Source of the DNA: an uncultured Collinsella sp.
Lineage (GTDB): Bacteria > Actinomycetota > Coriobacteriia > Coriobacteriales > Coriobacteriaceae
DNA: 64,000 nt
Assembly: GCA_959026725.1 (NCBI GenBank)
Contig: CAUFMG010000008.1
Span: forward strand, 1 to 64,000
Direction: 5' to 3'
The notes beneath the pieces were generated by a model. The model saw only the letters and a program-made list of their open reading frames with translations. It was not told the DNA's origin and ran no database searches. The translations under genes and the position numbers were made by a program. This document shows, in pieces, positions 44,201-51,713 of the stretch (position 1 is its first letter; every line of letters starts with the position of its first letter).

Positions 44201-44805
44201 AGCTGACGGGCGATTTCCTTATTGATGTCGCGGGCACGCGTCAGGTGCTCGTCCATCGACTTAATCTTTTTGAGCGCACGCTCCTTGCGGCGCTTGTGCT
44301 TGGAGATGCCGGCGGCCTCCTCGATGAGGGCGCGGCGCTCCTCGGGGCGGCTCTGCAAAATGGCGTCGAGCTTGCCCTGGCTGATGATGGAATGCGTATC
44401 CTTGCCCAGGCCCGAATCGTGCAGGATGTCCTGAATGTCCATCAGGCGGCACGGACTCGAGTTGATGAGGTACTCGCTTTCGCCCGAGCGATACATGCGA
44501 CGGGTGATGGCGACCTCGTCAAAATCGACGGGCAGCATATGGTCCGAGTTATCGAGCACCAGCGTGACCTCGGCGACACCCACCGGCTTGCGCGCTGACG
44601 AGCCCGAGAAGATGACGTCCTCCATGGCCTGGCCGCGCAGCTGCTTGGCGCTCTGCTCGCCCAGGACCCACAGAATCGAGTCAGAGATGTTCGATTTTCC
44701 CGAGCCGTTGGGACCGACGATGACGGTCAGGCCCGGCTCAAACGTCATATGGGAGCGGTCGGCAAACGACTTGAACCCTTTGAGCGTGAGGGACTTGAGA
44801 TACAC
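41269..44805 (-). CDS. smc: Chromosome partition protein SMC
   Basis: Condensin ATPase. The 1178 aa have Walker A in VGPNGSGKSNISDS, then two long coiled coils flanking a hinge (about residues 500-650: SRLVGALGDDVSGRLSDVL). The C-terminal head has signature LMSGGEKSLTALAL and Walker B YVLDEVEAALDDANL. It lies 10 nt after rnc and is coupled to ftsY. ScpA and ScpB are not in the window. Confidence 0.96.
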   Translation of the reverse strand: MYLKSLTLKGFKSFADRSHMTFEPGLTVIVGPNGSGKSNISDSILWVLGEQSAKQLRGQAMEDVIFSGSSARKPVGVAEVTLVLDNSDHMLPVDFDEVAITRRMYRSGESEYLINSSPCRLMDIQDILHDSGLGKDTHSIISQGKLDAILQSRPEERRALIEEAAGISKHKRRKERALKKIKSMDEHLTRARDINKEIARQLRPLERQVDRARKYKELSSRANELTQMLAVDELRSLQSQWNDLESRSKEGAAELELAQYRLGEKERELEKLQVMLEEKGLFVGDLGEQRRHMQDVVGRINSDMRLLEEKGHNMVSRLSDMRGQISSSEHQRRRVVEELEDARAQLEEVTGAHMQAQEDVDAAGPAAAELHERRVALDNQISKLTREQRDVQRVADNAALELAKVKDSLSNAEVEDNMYASRLEQIDEQLEEVTASLESRRDRAEELEGALEEARQAQVDAREAAEAARAALKDLRARESEARNKLSEVRSELASQKKLDARMADSSPLVSRLVGALGDDVSGRLSDVLEAPRELEGLVEQLLAGDIDALLFDDTSALERAGRAALDQKKASGEALLVARGVSGSTAAEGAAGTRLVDRLSVRAGYGPVVEALLGGYYVVDDLAAALSAPVVDGVTYVIPDGARVACGGLVRVGLDVGEASGALERKRRIRELEGLEPDLAAVFEHVSDQVVEANAAVEEARAAEGDAAGEIARLEGERRSLLSEIGRLEQSANNAEVERVRISKRREQASEAVRSARPRVDELTRSRDEARAQASDLGLQIAEANDELDRVRRDDSEAAGKLADAKVRLAQTSERLRSLKGRVPDLEHRLEGIDRRIRGTRQASRSLELLRLRVDPMHERYSALLERASDWAARLRDQASLEEADSASLKKTIEDAKAEVARAKERVDTASATQNEFKVARGKLEVQVEAAIKAITADGTTVLEEALMLPAPADRDAAERELNQLVRQINNLGPVNQVAMEEYEQLKRRADYIEEQLADLESARKALTKITVAIDRKMRKAFLVTFEKVDANFREIFAMLFPGGQAHLEMTDPEHPAETGIEVVAQPRGKRITKMMLMSGGEKSLTALALLFAVYRTRTVPFYVLDEVEAALDDANLSKLIGALDVLRSDTQLLVISHQRRTMEDADVLYGVSMQADGVSRVVSQKLDRETGKVVNA

Positions 44806-44815
44806 GGTTCCTCGC

Positions 44816-45541
44816 TTACACGTGCTTCTTGTTCAGAATCACGCCGTTGGTGGTGTAACCCATGCGGTCGAGCGCTTCGAGCGCGGCGGCTCCCTCGGCT
44901 TCCTTCTTTGAGGAGCCGGAGCCGCGACCCTGGCGAATACCATCGATCAAAACCACGGCGGTAAAGGTGGGCGCATGCGCCGGGCCCTCGGAGCCAACGA
45001 GCTTATACGCCGGGGGTTCGTGACCGTCGGCTTGCACGCACTCCTGCAAAAACGACTTGGGGTTTGCAGGATGCTCGGCACGCTCGGAAGCCAAATGCGG
45101 CTTAAGCGTACGATGGATAAACTCCGCTGCGGCATCCCAGCCGGCATCCAGGTACAGTGCGCCCACGAGCGACTCGTAGACGTTCTCGAGGGCCGAATGC
45201 AGGCCGCGCGCACCGGTACCGGTCTCGGAGGCACCAAAGATGATGATGTCGTCGATGCCCAGCTCGTGAGAAACCTCGGACAGCGTAGCGCCCGAGACAA
45301 GCGACACCTTCAGGCGTGTGAGCTTGCCCTCGTCAAACTCCGGATAGGACTCAAACAGGGAGCGTGCGACCACAGCGCCCAAAATGGAATCGCCCAAGAA
45401 CTCAAGGCGCTCATAGCTGGCAGAAACCGGCTGGCCCTCGACTGCCGAGGGATGCGTAAGCGCCGCGCGCAGCAGCACCTTATTGTTGAACTCGTGGCCC
45501 AAGATTTCCTGGGCGCGCGTAAGTCGGTCGGATAAAGCCAA
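44816..45541 (-). CDS. rnc: Ribonuclease III
   Basis: Double-strand-specific endonuclease for rRNA and mRNA processing. The 241 aa have the signature YERLEFLGDSILGAVV with the catalytic Glu/Asp, the second Asp/Glu near ENVYESLVGALYLDAG, and a C-terminal dsRNA-binding domain (SFLQECVQADGHEPPAYKLV; GRGSGSSKKEAEGAAALEAL). It follows acpP by 3 nt and precedes smc, the classic acpP-rnc-smc order. Confidence 0.96.
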   Translation of the reverse strand: MALSDRLTRAQEILGHEFNNKVLLRAALTHPSAVEGQPVSASYERLEFLGDSILGAVVARSLFESYPEFDEGKLTRLKVSLVSGATLSEVSHELGIDDIIIFGASETGTGARGLHSALENVYESLVGALYLDAGWDAAAEFIHRTLKPHLASERAEHPANPKSFLQECVQADGHEPPAYKLVGSEGPAHAPTFTAVVLIDGIRQGRGSGSSKKEAEGAAALEALDRMGYTTNGVILNKKHV

Positions 45542-45544
45542 GAC

Positions 45545-45787
45545 TTAGGCCTCCTTGGCAGCTTCGATAGCGTCGACGGCGTCGGCGACAGAGTTGAGCG
45601 AGAGAAGGGTCTCGTCATCAATCTCGAGGTTGAACTCGTCCTCGATAGCCGTAACCAGCTGCAGGCGCTCGAGCGAGTTGGCATCGAGGTCGTCAAAGGT
45701 GGTCTCATCGCTAATTTCGGCAACATCGACGCCCAGAACGTCAGCAGCGACCTCGGCGATCTTGTCGAAGATTTCGGAGCGGTCCAT
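45545..45787 (-). CDS. acpP: Acyl carrier protein
   Basis: An 80-aa acidic carrier protein of fatty-acid synthesis. The phosphopantetheine Ser is in LDANSLERLQL, where the usual Asp before it (DSL) is Asn. The ATG at 45787 follows GAGGAAGCGCT; a 79-residue upstream extension covers the palindrome at 45825-45844 and is rejected. It lies between plsX and rnc. Confidence 0.94.
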   Translation of the reverse strand: MDRSEIFDKIAEVAADVLGVDVAEISDETTFDDLDANSLERLQLVTAIEDEFNLEIDDETLLSLNSVADAVDAIEAAKEA

Positions 45788-45824
45788 AGCGCTTCCTCTC
45801 ATAGTGCATGAATACCAAAAGAAT

Positions 45825-45844
45825 GGTACCGCCCGGGCGGTACC
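45825..45844. promoter_or_regulatory. Perfect 20-bp palindrome upstream of acpP
   Basis: GGTACCGCCCGGGCGGTACC is fully self-complementary and lies 38 nt before the acpP start, downstream of plsX. On the minus strand ATTCTTTTGG follows, so a hairpin here could attenuate read-through from plsX. Alternatively it is an operator for a lipid regulator. Confidence 0.55.
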
Positions 45845-45911
45845 AAGACACGGTTCTGATTCTACCCCACGACGTGCGCCGCGAAGCACATAACAGCACT
45901 CTAACTCGCTC

Positions 45912-46931
45912 TTATAAAACGATACCGTCCATAGAGTTGGCGACATTCTCGACCAGCCCGGCGCGCACGGCTTCGGCCGCCGCAAGCGTACCGTTTTTAA
46001 CAGCCTCGACCGAGGTGGCACCATGGCCGATCAGGACCACGCCGCGCAGGCCCAAAAGAATCGCGCCGCCCTTGGCGTCGCCCGAAAGCTTGGCTTTAAT
46101 CTCGCGCATCTGCTTTTTAATGAGCAGCGCGGCGATCTTGGTGCCGAGCGAGGCCATAAAGGCACCCTTGAGTTCCTGCAGCAAAAACTTGGCAGCGCCC
46201 TCGGTGGCCTTGAGCGCGATGTTGCCCGACATGCCGTCGGCGACCACGACGTCAAAATTGCCCGACGTAAGATCGGTGCCCTCGCAGTTACCAACAAAGC
46301 CGGGAACGGCGGCTTTCATGGCCGGGAAGCAGGCCTTGGTAAAGTTGGAGCCCTTCTCGTCCTCGGTGCCGTTGGCAAGCAGGCCCACGCGGGGATGCTC
46401 GATGCCCAGGACGACGCGGGCATAGGCGCTACCCATCTGAGCAAAACGCACCATGTCATCGACCTCCACATCGGGGTTGGCACCCATGTCGCACAGCACC
46501 GTCAGACCGCCGGCGCGATTGGGCAACGCATTGGTGAGGCACGGACGCACCGGCTGCTTCTTGCCTTCGGCCTGATACCTAAACGGCGTCACGTAGGCGG
46601 TGGCAGCGGCGGTCATGGCACCGGTCGAGCCGGCGGAGAAGAACGCATCCGCGTTGCCCTTCTTAATGGCGCGACACGACAGCACGATCGACGACTTACG
46701 CTTGGTCATCACGGCGCGAATGGGATCGTCATCCATGGCGATAACGTCGGGTGCCTCCAGGGCCTCGACGCGCGCATGGGAGGCGGCAAAGGGATTGACG
46801 ATTTCGGCGGGGCCAGCTGCCAAGACCTCGATATCGGGATCGGCGGCAAGCGCAGCCTCGATACCATCGAGAACGACCTGAGGTTTCTCGTCTCCGCCCA
46901 CAACGTCTACACAAACGCGAACGTTACTCAT
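45912..46931 (-). CDS. plsX: Phosphate acyltransferase PlsX
   Basis: Makes acyl-phosphate from acyl-ACP for phospholipid synthesis. The 339 aa begin MSNVRVCVDVVGGDEKP and retain SAGSTGAMTAAA, LCDMGANPDV, LLANGTEDEKGS and VVADGMSGNIALKATEG. The opening VDVVGGD in place of AVDAMGGD is a mild variation. The ATG at 46931 has AAGGAG at 8 nt; the ATG at 46937 is too close to it. The rpmF-plsX-acpP order is standard. Confidence 0.95.
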   Translation of the reverse strand: MSNVRVCVDVVGGDEKPQVVLDGIEAALAADPDIEVLAAGPAEIVNPFAASHARVEALEAPDVIAMDDDPIRAVMTKRKSSIVLSCRAIKKGNADAFFSAGSTGAMTAAATAYVTPFRYQAEGKKQPVRPCLTNALPNRAGGLTVLCDMGANPDVEVDDMVRFAQMGSAYARVVLGIEHPRVGLLANGTEDEKGSNFTKACFPAMKAAVPGFVGNCEGTDLTSGNFDVVVADGMSGNIALKATEGAAKFLLQELKGAFMASLGTKIAALLIKKQMREIKAKLSGDAKGGAILLGLRGVVLIGHGATSVEAVKNGTLAAAEAVRAGLVENVANSMDGIVL

Positions 46932-46947
46932 ATACATGCTCCTTATA

Positions 46948-46977
46948 CAAAAATGGCCGACTCATTGAGCCGGCCAT
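46948..46977 (-). terminator. Terminator/attenuator between rpmF and plsX
   Basis: On the minus strand ATGGCCG (46971-46977) pairs with CGGCCAT (46953-46959), and TTTTTG follows. It may separate rpmF mRNA from plsX or allow partial read-through. Confidence 0.75.
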
Positions 46978-47018
46978 TGTGGTTCCATTTGGAACGGCAT
47001 CGCATCCAGAGTATACCG

Positions 47019-47198
47019 TTACTCGGTAACGATAACCTCGCGGTCCTTGTAGAAACCGCAGCTGGGGCACACGTGGTGCGGAAGCTTGACAGCGCCGCAA
47101 CGGGGGCACGTGGACTGAGCCGCAGCCGAGATCTTCATGTTGGCGGAACGACGGGTGTGAGTGCGGATACGACCCTGCTTTTGTTTAGGTACGGGCAT
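47019..47198 (-). CDS. rpmF: 50S ribosomal protein L32
   Basis: A 59-aa ribosomal protein beginning MPVPKQKQGRIRTHTRRS. It is of the zinc-binding (C+) type, with the four Cys in STCPRCGAVK and HHVCPSCGFY, and ends REVIVTE. It lies between the DUF177 gene and plsX, its conserved place in Gram-positive genomes. Confidence 0.96.
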   Translation of the reverse strand: MPVPKQKQGRIRTHTRRSANMKISAAAQSTCPRCGAVKLPHHVCPSCGFYKDREVIVTE

Positions 47199-47262
47199 AG
47201 TGACCTTCCTTATGAACTATCCAGTGTGGCGATTACGCGCAAGTAGCGATACTACCACAGTT

Positions 47263-47817
47263 TTACTCATCAAGCTTGAGATTCTTCAATGCTGCAAATG
47301 GATTTTCCGTGGCAGCGGCCCATTCTGCCTCTGCCTGGGCGGCGCAATCGCATTGCTCGACGTTGAGATTGCAGCCGCAAGTGGGGCACAGACCGCGGCA
47401 ATCGGGCTTGCAGAGCACCACAAACGGGGTGTCCATAACGACCGCGTCATTGATGGGCTCACCCAGATCGACGATACGGTCCTCACCCAGGAGCTCGTAG
47501 CCGTCCTCGTAGGCCTCGGGATCCTCGGGTTCCTCAAAGAGGTAGAACTCCTCGATCTCGCCGGCGATATCAAACGAGGCGGGCTCCAGGCAACGGTCGC
47601 ACTCGCCGGTGGCGTGCGCGCGGACCATGCCCGTGAGCAAGACACCGGTACCGGCATTGGTAAAGACAGCGTCGTAGTCGATGCCGTCCTGAAGCTGGTA
47701 CTCCTTCTCGCCCACCGTGTAGGTGGAGACATCGACCTTACCGGTCAGCGGATACGAATCTCCGGGAAACTCGAGCTGCTCGGAAAGATCGACGGTAACG
47801 CTCGGGAACTCAGCCAT
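47263..47817 (-). CDS. DUF177/YceD family protein
   Basis: A 184-aa protein of the YceD family, found beside rpmF and implicated in 23S rRNA accumulation in plants and bacteria. Conserved Cys pairs are CDRCLEP and CKPDCRGLCPTCGCNLN, fitting metal binding. The ATG at 47817 shares one base with the DivIVA-like stop codon, and a longer frame lies in that gene. Function is inferred only from family and neighbours. Confidence 0.88.
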   Translation of the reverse strand: MAEFPSVTVDLSEQLEFPGDSYPLTGKVDVSTYTVGEKEYQLQDGIDYDAVFTNAGTGVLLTGMVRAHATGECDRCLEPASFDIAGEIEEFYLFEEPEDPEAYEDGYELLGEDRIVDLGEPINDAVVMDTPFVVLCKPDCRGLCPTCGCNLNVEQCDCAAQAEAEWAAATENPFAALKNLKLDE

Positions 47818-48314
47818 TACCACTGACCGTTCTGTTGGGCGGCACCCTCGTTGAGCTGCTGACGGCAACGGGTAACGGTGCCGGTCAGGCTCTTGAGGTT
47901 CTCCTCCAGGTGCGTAAAGACCTGCTCTGCGTAGTCCTCGGCAGCATAACGCGTCTCGCGCTCGTACTGCTGGGCACGATCGCGGATGTCGTCGGCCTGC
48001 TGCTGCGCAAGGCGGACGATCTCCTGCTCACCGGCAATGGTGAGGGCCTGCTGCTGAGCGTCGGCGATGATGGAATCGGCCTGGGCGGCGGCGGAAGCCA
48101 TAAGCTCCTCGCGCTCCTTAAGGATACGGCGGGACTTCTGCCACTCCTCGGGATAGCTCATGCGGATCTCGTCGAGGATGTTGAAGAACACGTCGGCGTC
48201 GATGACCTTGAACTGAGCGTTCTTGCCGAAAGGCGGCTTGGCTTCCTCGATCAGCCCTTCGAGCTCATCGACCAAGCTGACGATCCTATCGCCAGGAAAA
48301 TTCTCGCCCGGCAT
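47817..48314 (-). CDS. DivIVA-like coiled-coil protein
   Basis: A 165-aa mostly helical protein with a short N-terminal region (FKVIDADVFFNILDEI) and a long charged coiled coil (SYPEEWQKSRRILKEREELM onward, Gln-rich). It resembles the DivIVA/SepIVA-type proteins of actinobacteria that mark cell poles or the septum, but the match is weak and no membrane-binding start motif is obvious. The ATG at 48314 has AAAGGAG upstream. It is coupled to DUF177. Confidence 0.65.
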   Translation of the reverse strand: MPGENFPGDRIVSLVDELEGLIEEAKPPFGKNAQFKVIDADVFFNILDEIRMSYPEEWQKSRRILKEREELMASAAAQADSIIADAQQQALTIAGEQEIVRLAQQQADDIRDRAQQYERETRYAAEDYAEQVFTHLEENLKSLTGTVTRCRQQLNEGAAQQNGQW

Positions 48315-48382
48315 CCGGTCTCCTTTCATAGGTAACATATCATCGTGCTAGTTTACCACATGCCACCAGGCAATAAGAAACG

Positions 48383-48880
48383 TCACGAAAAGCGATGTTT
48401 GAGCGCTTCGACCACGTTGGGCGGGACAAACGTCGATACGTCACTACCGAGCGAGGCGATCTGGCGAACAACCGAGCTCGAGATATAGCCGTACTGCGGC
48501 GCGCTCATGACAAAGATGGACTCCAGCTCGTTATCCAAGCGATAGTTGAGGTCGGCCTGCTGCAGCTCGTACTCAAAGTCGGTCATGGCGCGCAGGCCCT
48601 TGACCACGGCCCCCGCCCCCTGCTCGCGAGCGAAGTCGACCAAGAGGCCGGTAAAGGGCAGGACCTCGACGCCGTCGATATCACCAAGCGCCTCGCGGGC
48701 CAGCGCCACGCGCTCATCGAGCGTAAACGTGGTGCCCACACCGTTTTTACCCTGCGACTCGGCAACAGCGACGATCACGCTGGGAAAGATGCGGCGGGCG
48801 CGGCGGATCACATCGATATGGCCAAACGTGATGGGATCAAAGGTGCCCGGGACGATCACGCGGTTGATGGTGTCACTCAT
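48383..48880 (-). CDS. coaD: Phosphopantetheine adenylyltransferase
   Basis: Penultimate CoA-synthesis enzyme, making dephospho-CoA. The 165 aa have the nucleotidyltransferase motif PGTFDPITFGHIDVI and the ISSSVVRQIASLGSDV region. The ATG at 48880 overlaps rsmD by 8 nt; a 150-residue upstream extension is the rsmD gene in another frame and is not real. The order recG-rsmD-coaD is common. Confidence 0.95.
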   Translation of the reverse strand: MSDTINRVIVPGTFDPITFGHIDVIRRARRIFPSVIVAVAESQGKNGVGTTFTLDERVALAREALGDIDGVEVLPFTGLLVDFAREQGAGAVVKGLRAMTDFEYELQQADLNYRLDNELESIFVMSAPQYGYISSSVVRQIASLGSDVSTFVPPNVVEALKHRFS

Positions 48881-49529
48881 GAGCATCCTCCTGAAACGTC
48901 GTGGCATCGTTGTTGTCAGCATCGGTGCCGGCGTTATCGCCCTCGCCATCGTTATCGCCGACCCAACGAAGCAGGTCGACCGAGGTAATGCCGTAGCGCT
49001 TCTCACGTACAGTCTCAAAGCCTGCCGGATGCGCGCCCGCATCGGCAGCGGCATGCTCAAACAAGGCGTAAGCGCCAGGTGCAAGTAAACCCTGCTGAGC
49101 CAGGTTCTGCAGCAGTTCCTCGACCGGCTCGGCACCAAAAGCATAGGGCGGGTCGAGCAGGACCAGATCAAAGGGGCCGCCCGGTACACGACCGCGCGAG
49201 GCACTCGCCAGCATGTCGCCCGTGACCACGCGCCAACGCGCACGGTCGCGGCAGAGCGACTCGATATTCTTGATAATGAGCCGCGCGGCGTTGCGATCGA
49301 TCTCAAACGTCGTGAGCGAGCGGGCCCCACGAGAGAGCATCTCTAACCCTAAGGCACCGGAGCCGCCAAAGGCGTCCAGCACGCGGACCTCGTCCAGATC
49401 GAAGTCGAATGCCGACATGACCATAGATGCGCACGACTCGCGCACGCGATCAGTCGTGGGGCGGGTGACATCGCGACCACGGGGCTCCTCGATCTTACGA
49501 CCGCGCCATTCGCCGCCGATGATTCTCAT
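48873..49529 (-). CDS. rsmD: 16S rRNA (guanine966-N2)-methyltransferase RsmD
   Basis: SAM-dependent methyltransferase of 218 aa with the motif I loop VLDAFGGSGALGLEML and the catalytic LLDPPYAF. A C-terminal tail of about 25 residues rich in Asp, Gly and Asn (DNDGEGDNAGTDADNN) is unusual and probably disordered. It overlaps recG by 4 nt and coaD by 8 nt. Confidence 0.93.
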   Translation of the reverse strand: MRIIGGEWRGRKIEEPRGRDVTRPTTDRVRESCASMVMSAFDFDLDEVRVLDAFGGSGALGLEMLSRGARSLTTFEIDRNAARLIIKNIESLCRDRARWRVVTGDMLASASRGRVPGGPFDLVLLDPPYAFGAEPVEELLQNLAQQGLLAPGAYALFEHAAADAGAHPAGFETVREKRYGITSVDLLRWVGDNDGEGDNAGTDADNNDATTFQEDAHE

Positions 49530-51703
49530 CCTCCGCTGACCTCCTTAAAAATATGTCGATAACGCATGGCGACCGCGTCGCGCAGGGGGCGCGTCGCCAC
49601 GGAGTCAAGTGTACAAGCATACCGCAAGAGCTCGACCGCGTCCAAATGGGCCCACTCGATCAGTTCCTCGTCGGCATCCAGGTCGACAAAGCGCAGGGTC
49701 ACACCGCCGTGCTGGCGGTACCCCAGGATTTCGCCCTCATGGCGCAGGCGCAGGTCCATCTGGGCGAGTGTAAAGCCATCAGAGGTTTTTTCGAGCGACT
49801 GGAGACGTTCTTGTGCCGCCGAGGCGCCGCCATTGCCCTTGGAGTGCGTCATGACCAGGCAGGTGCCCGACACGCTGCCGCGGCCCACACGGCCGCGCAA
49901 CTGGTGCAGGGCCGCCAGACCAAAGCGCTCACCGTTCTCGATGACCATGACGGTGGCGTTAGGCACGTCGACGCCCACCTCGACCACCGTAGTCGAGACG
50001 AGCACGTCGATCTCGCCACGCTTAAAGGCATCGATAACCTGGTCCTTCTCCCCCGCTGGCATACGGCCGTGAAGGCGCTCGATGGCAAGACCAGGCAACG
50101 CCAGACGCAAGCGATCGAGCTCGGTCGCCGTATCGTGCAGCGGCACGGGGACCGTCACGCGGCCCTCGTCGTCGCGGGCGATACCGGGCACGTCCTCCAG
50201 CTCATCGGCCGAGTCACTCGGCTCCACGAGCGGGCAAATCACGTAGGCCTGCTGACCCTTTTCATGCGCCTCGCGGATGGCGCCATAGGCGAGGTCGCGG
50301 CTCGACTCGGTGAGCACGCGTGTCGTCACGCCAGCGCCAGGGACGGGCCGATGGCGGATGATACTCGTGTCCAGATCGCCGTAGACCGAAAGCGCCAGCG
50401 TACGTGGGATGGGCGTTGCCGTCATAACGAGCAGATCGGCACCGGGGCCCTTCGCGCGTAGGGCGTTGCGTTGGCCGACGCCAAACCGGTGCTGCTCGTC
50501 GATGACGACAAGCGACAGATGCTTGAACGCAACGTTATCCGAAAGCACCGCATGGGTGCCAAAGAGCACATCAAGCTCGCCCGATTCCAGCTGGGCATGG
50601 ATCCGCTCGCGCTCTGCGGCCGGCGTGGCACCCGTCAGAAGCGCCCAGGACATGCCGGCCTGCGAGAGCAGAGGGCCGGTCTTATCGGCATATTGGCGCG
50701 CCAGAACGCCCGTGGGCGCCATAACGCAGGCCTGCGTACCGCTATCGGCAGCCACAGCCAGCGCGCAGGCGGCAACGGCGGTCTTACCGGTACCGACATC
50801 GCCCAGCAGCAGGCGGTTCATCACGCGCCCGCCATCGCACATATCATGCAGGATGTCTTGGAACGCGGCCTCCTGCTCTTCGCTCAGCGAAAACGGCAGG
50901 GCTTCCCTGAGCGCGACCAGGTGCTCGCCCGCGGTGTGGGCATAGGGCACCACATCGACCAGGCCGCCATCGTTGCGCAGGCGCAGCGCCAGCTGAAGGT
51001 AAAGGCACTCCTCATAAGCAAGGCGACGGCGAGCGATATCGCGCTCAGCCATGCTCGAGGGAAAATGAATCGAGCGTAGCGCACGGGCATTGCTCATCAG
51101 GCGGCGCTTGACACGCAGAGGCGCGGGAATGGAATCGAACGGATTGGCGACCACTTCGAGCGCGCCGCTTACGATACGGCGCATCCACGCCTGGCTCACG
51201 CCATCACTCACATAATGGACCGGCAAAATGGTGCCCGCGGCACGCCCGTCCTCGAGCTTTTCGAAATGCGGCGAGGCCATCTGCTTAAAACCGTAGGCAA
51301 ACTCGACCTTGCCCATCACGGCCAGGCGGTCGCCCTGCTTAAGCTGCTGGGCAATCCAGGGCTGGCGGAAAAAGGCGACCTGCAGCACACCCGTGTCATC
51401 CACGAGCGATACCTCGGTCACCTGCATGCGCGGACGAGGCTGCTTTTGAACAATGCGGTCGACCGTGGCAACGATGGTGCACACGGTCCCGATGGGCGCC
51501 ATCTCGATGGACCATGAGCGGGTAAAGTCCAGATATCGATGCGGAATATGGAGAAGGAGGTCCCCCACCGTCCGGATTCCCAGACGGCGAAGGGCCTCCT
51601 CACGTTTACCCGAAACATATTTGAGTCGCGCGATATCCTCGCCGAGCGCATTGCTCTGGGCAAAGCGCTCCGAGACGCGCGGCACGGAGCATAGCTCGGA
51701 CAT
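49526..51703 (-). CDS. recG: ATP-dependent DNA helicase RecG
   Basis: Branch-migrating helicase that regresses forks and processes Holliday junctions. The 725 aa comprise a wedge/OB domain (VCTIVATVDRIVQKQPRPRM), helicase lobes with LLGDVGTGKTAVA, VVIDEQHRFGV (DEQH), TATPIPRTLA and QLRGRVGRG, and the C-terminal TRG region. It lies 10 nt after the FakA-like gene and is coupled to rsmD. Confidence 0.95.
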   Translation of the reverse strand: MSELCSVPRVSERFAQSNALGEDIARLKYVSGKREEALRRLGIRTVGDLLLHIPHRYLDFTRSWSIEMAPIGTVCTIVATVDRIVQKQPRPRMQVTEVSLVDDTGVLQVAFFRQPWIAQQLKQGDRLAVMGKVEFAYGFKQMASPHFEKLEDGRAAGTILPVHYVSDGVSQAWMRRIVSGALEVVANPFDSIPAPLRVKRRLMSNARALRSIHFPSSMAERDIARRRLAYEECLYLQLALRLRNDGGLVDVVPYAHTAGEHLVALREALPFSLSEEQEAAFQDILHDMCDGGRVMNRLLLGDVGTGKTAVAACALAVAADSGTQACVMAPTGVLARQYADKTGPLLSQAGMSWALLTGATPAAERERIHAQLESGELDVLFGTHAVLSDNVAFKHLSLVVIDEQHRFGVGQRNALRAKGPGADLLVMTATPIPRTLALSVYGDLDTSIIRHRPVPGAGVTTRVLTESSRDLAYGAIREAHEKGQQAYVICPLVEPSDSADELEDVPGIARDDEGRVTVPVPLHDTATELDRLRLALPGLAIERLHGRMPAGEKDQVIDAFKRGEIDVLVSTTVVEVGVDVPNATVMVIENGERFGLAALHQLRGRVGRGSVSGTCLVMTHSKGNGGASAAQERLQSLEKTSDGFTLAQMDLRLRHEGEILGYRQHGGVTLRFVDLDADEELIEWAHLDAVELLRYACTLDSVATRPLRDAVAMRYRHIFKEVSGG

Positions 51704-51713
51704 GCTCAGATGC

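Noticed and set aside
45788..46024. N-terminal extension of acpP
   Set aside because: It runs through the palindrome and the intergenic region, and ACPs are about 80 aa; the ATG at 45787 has a good ribosome-binding site.
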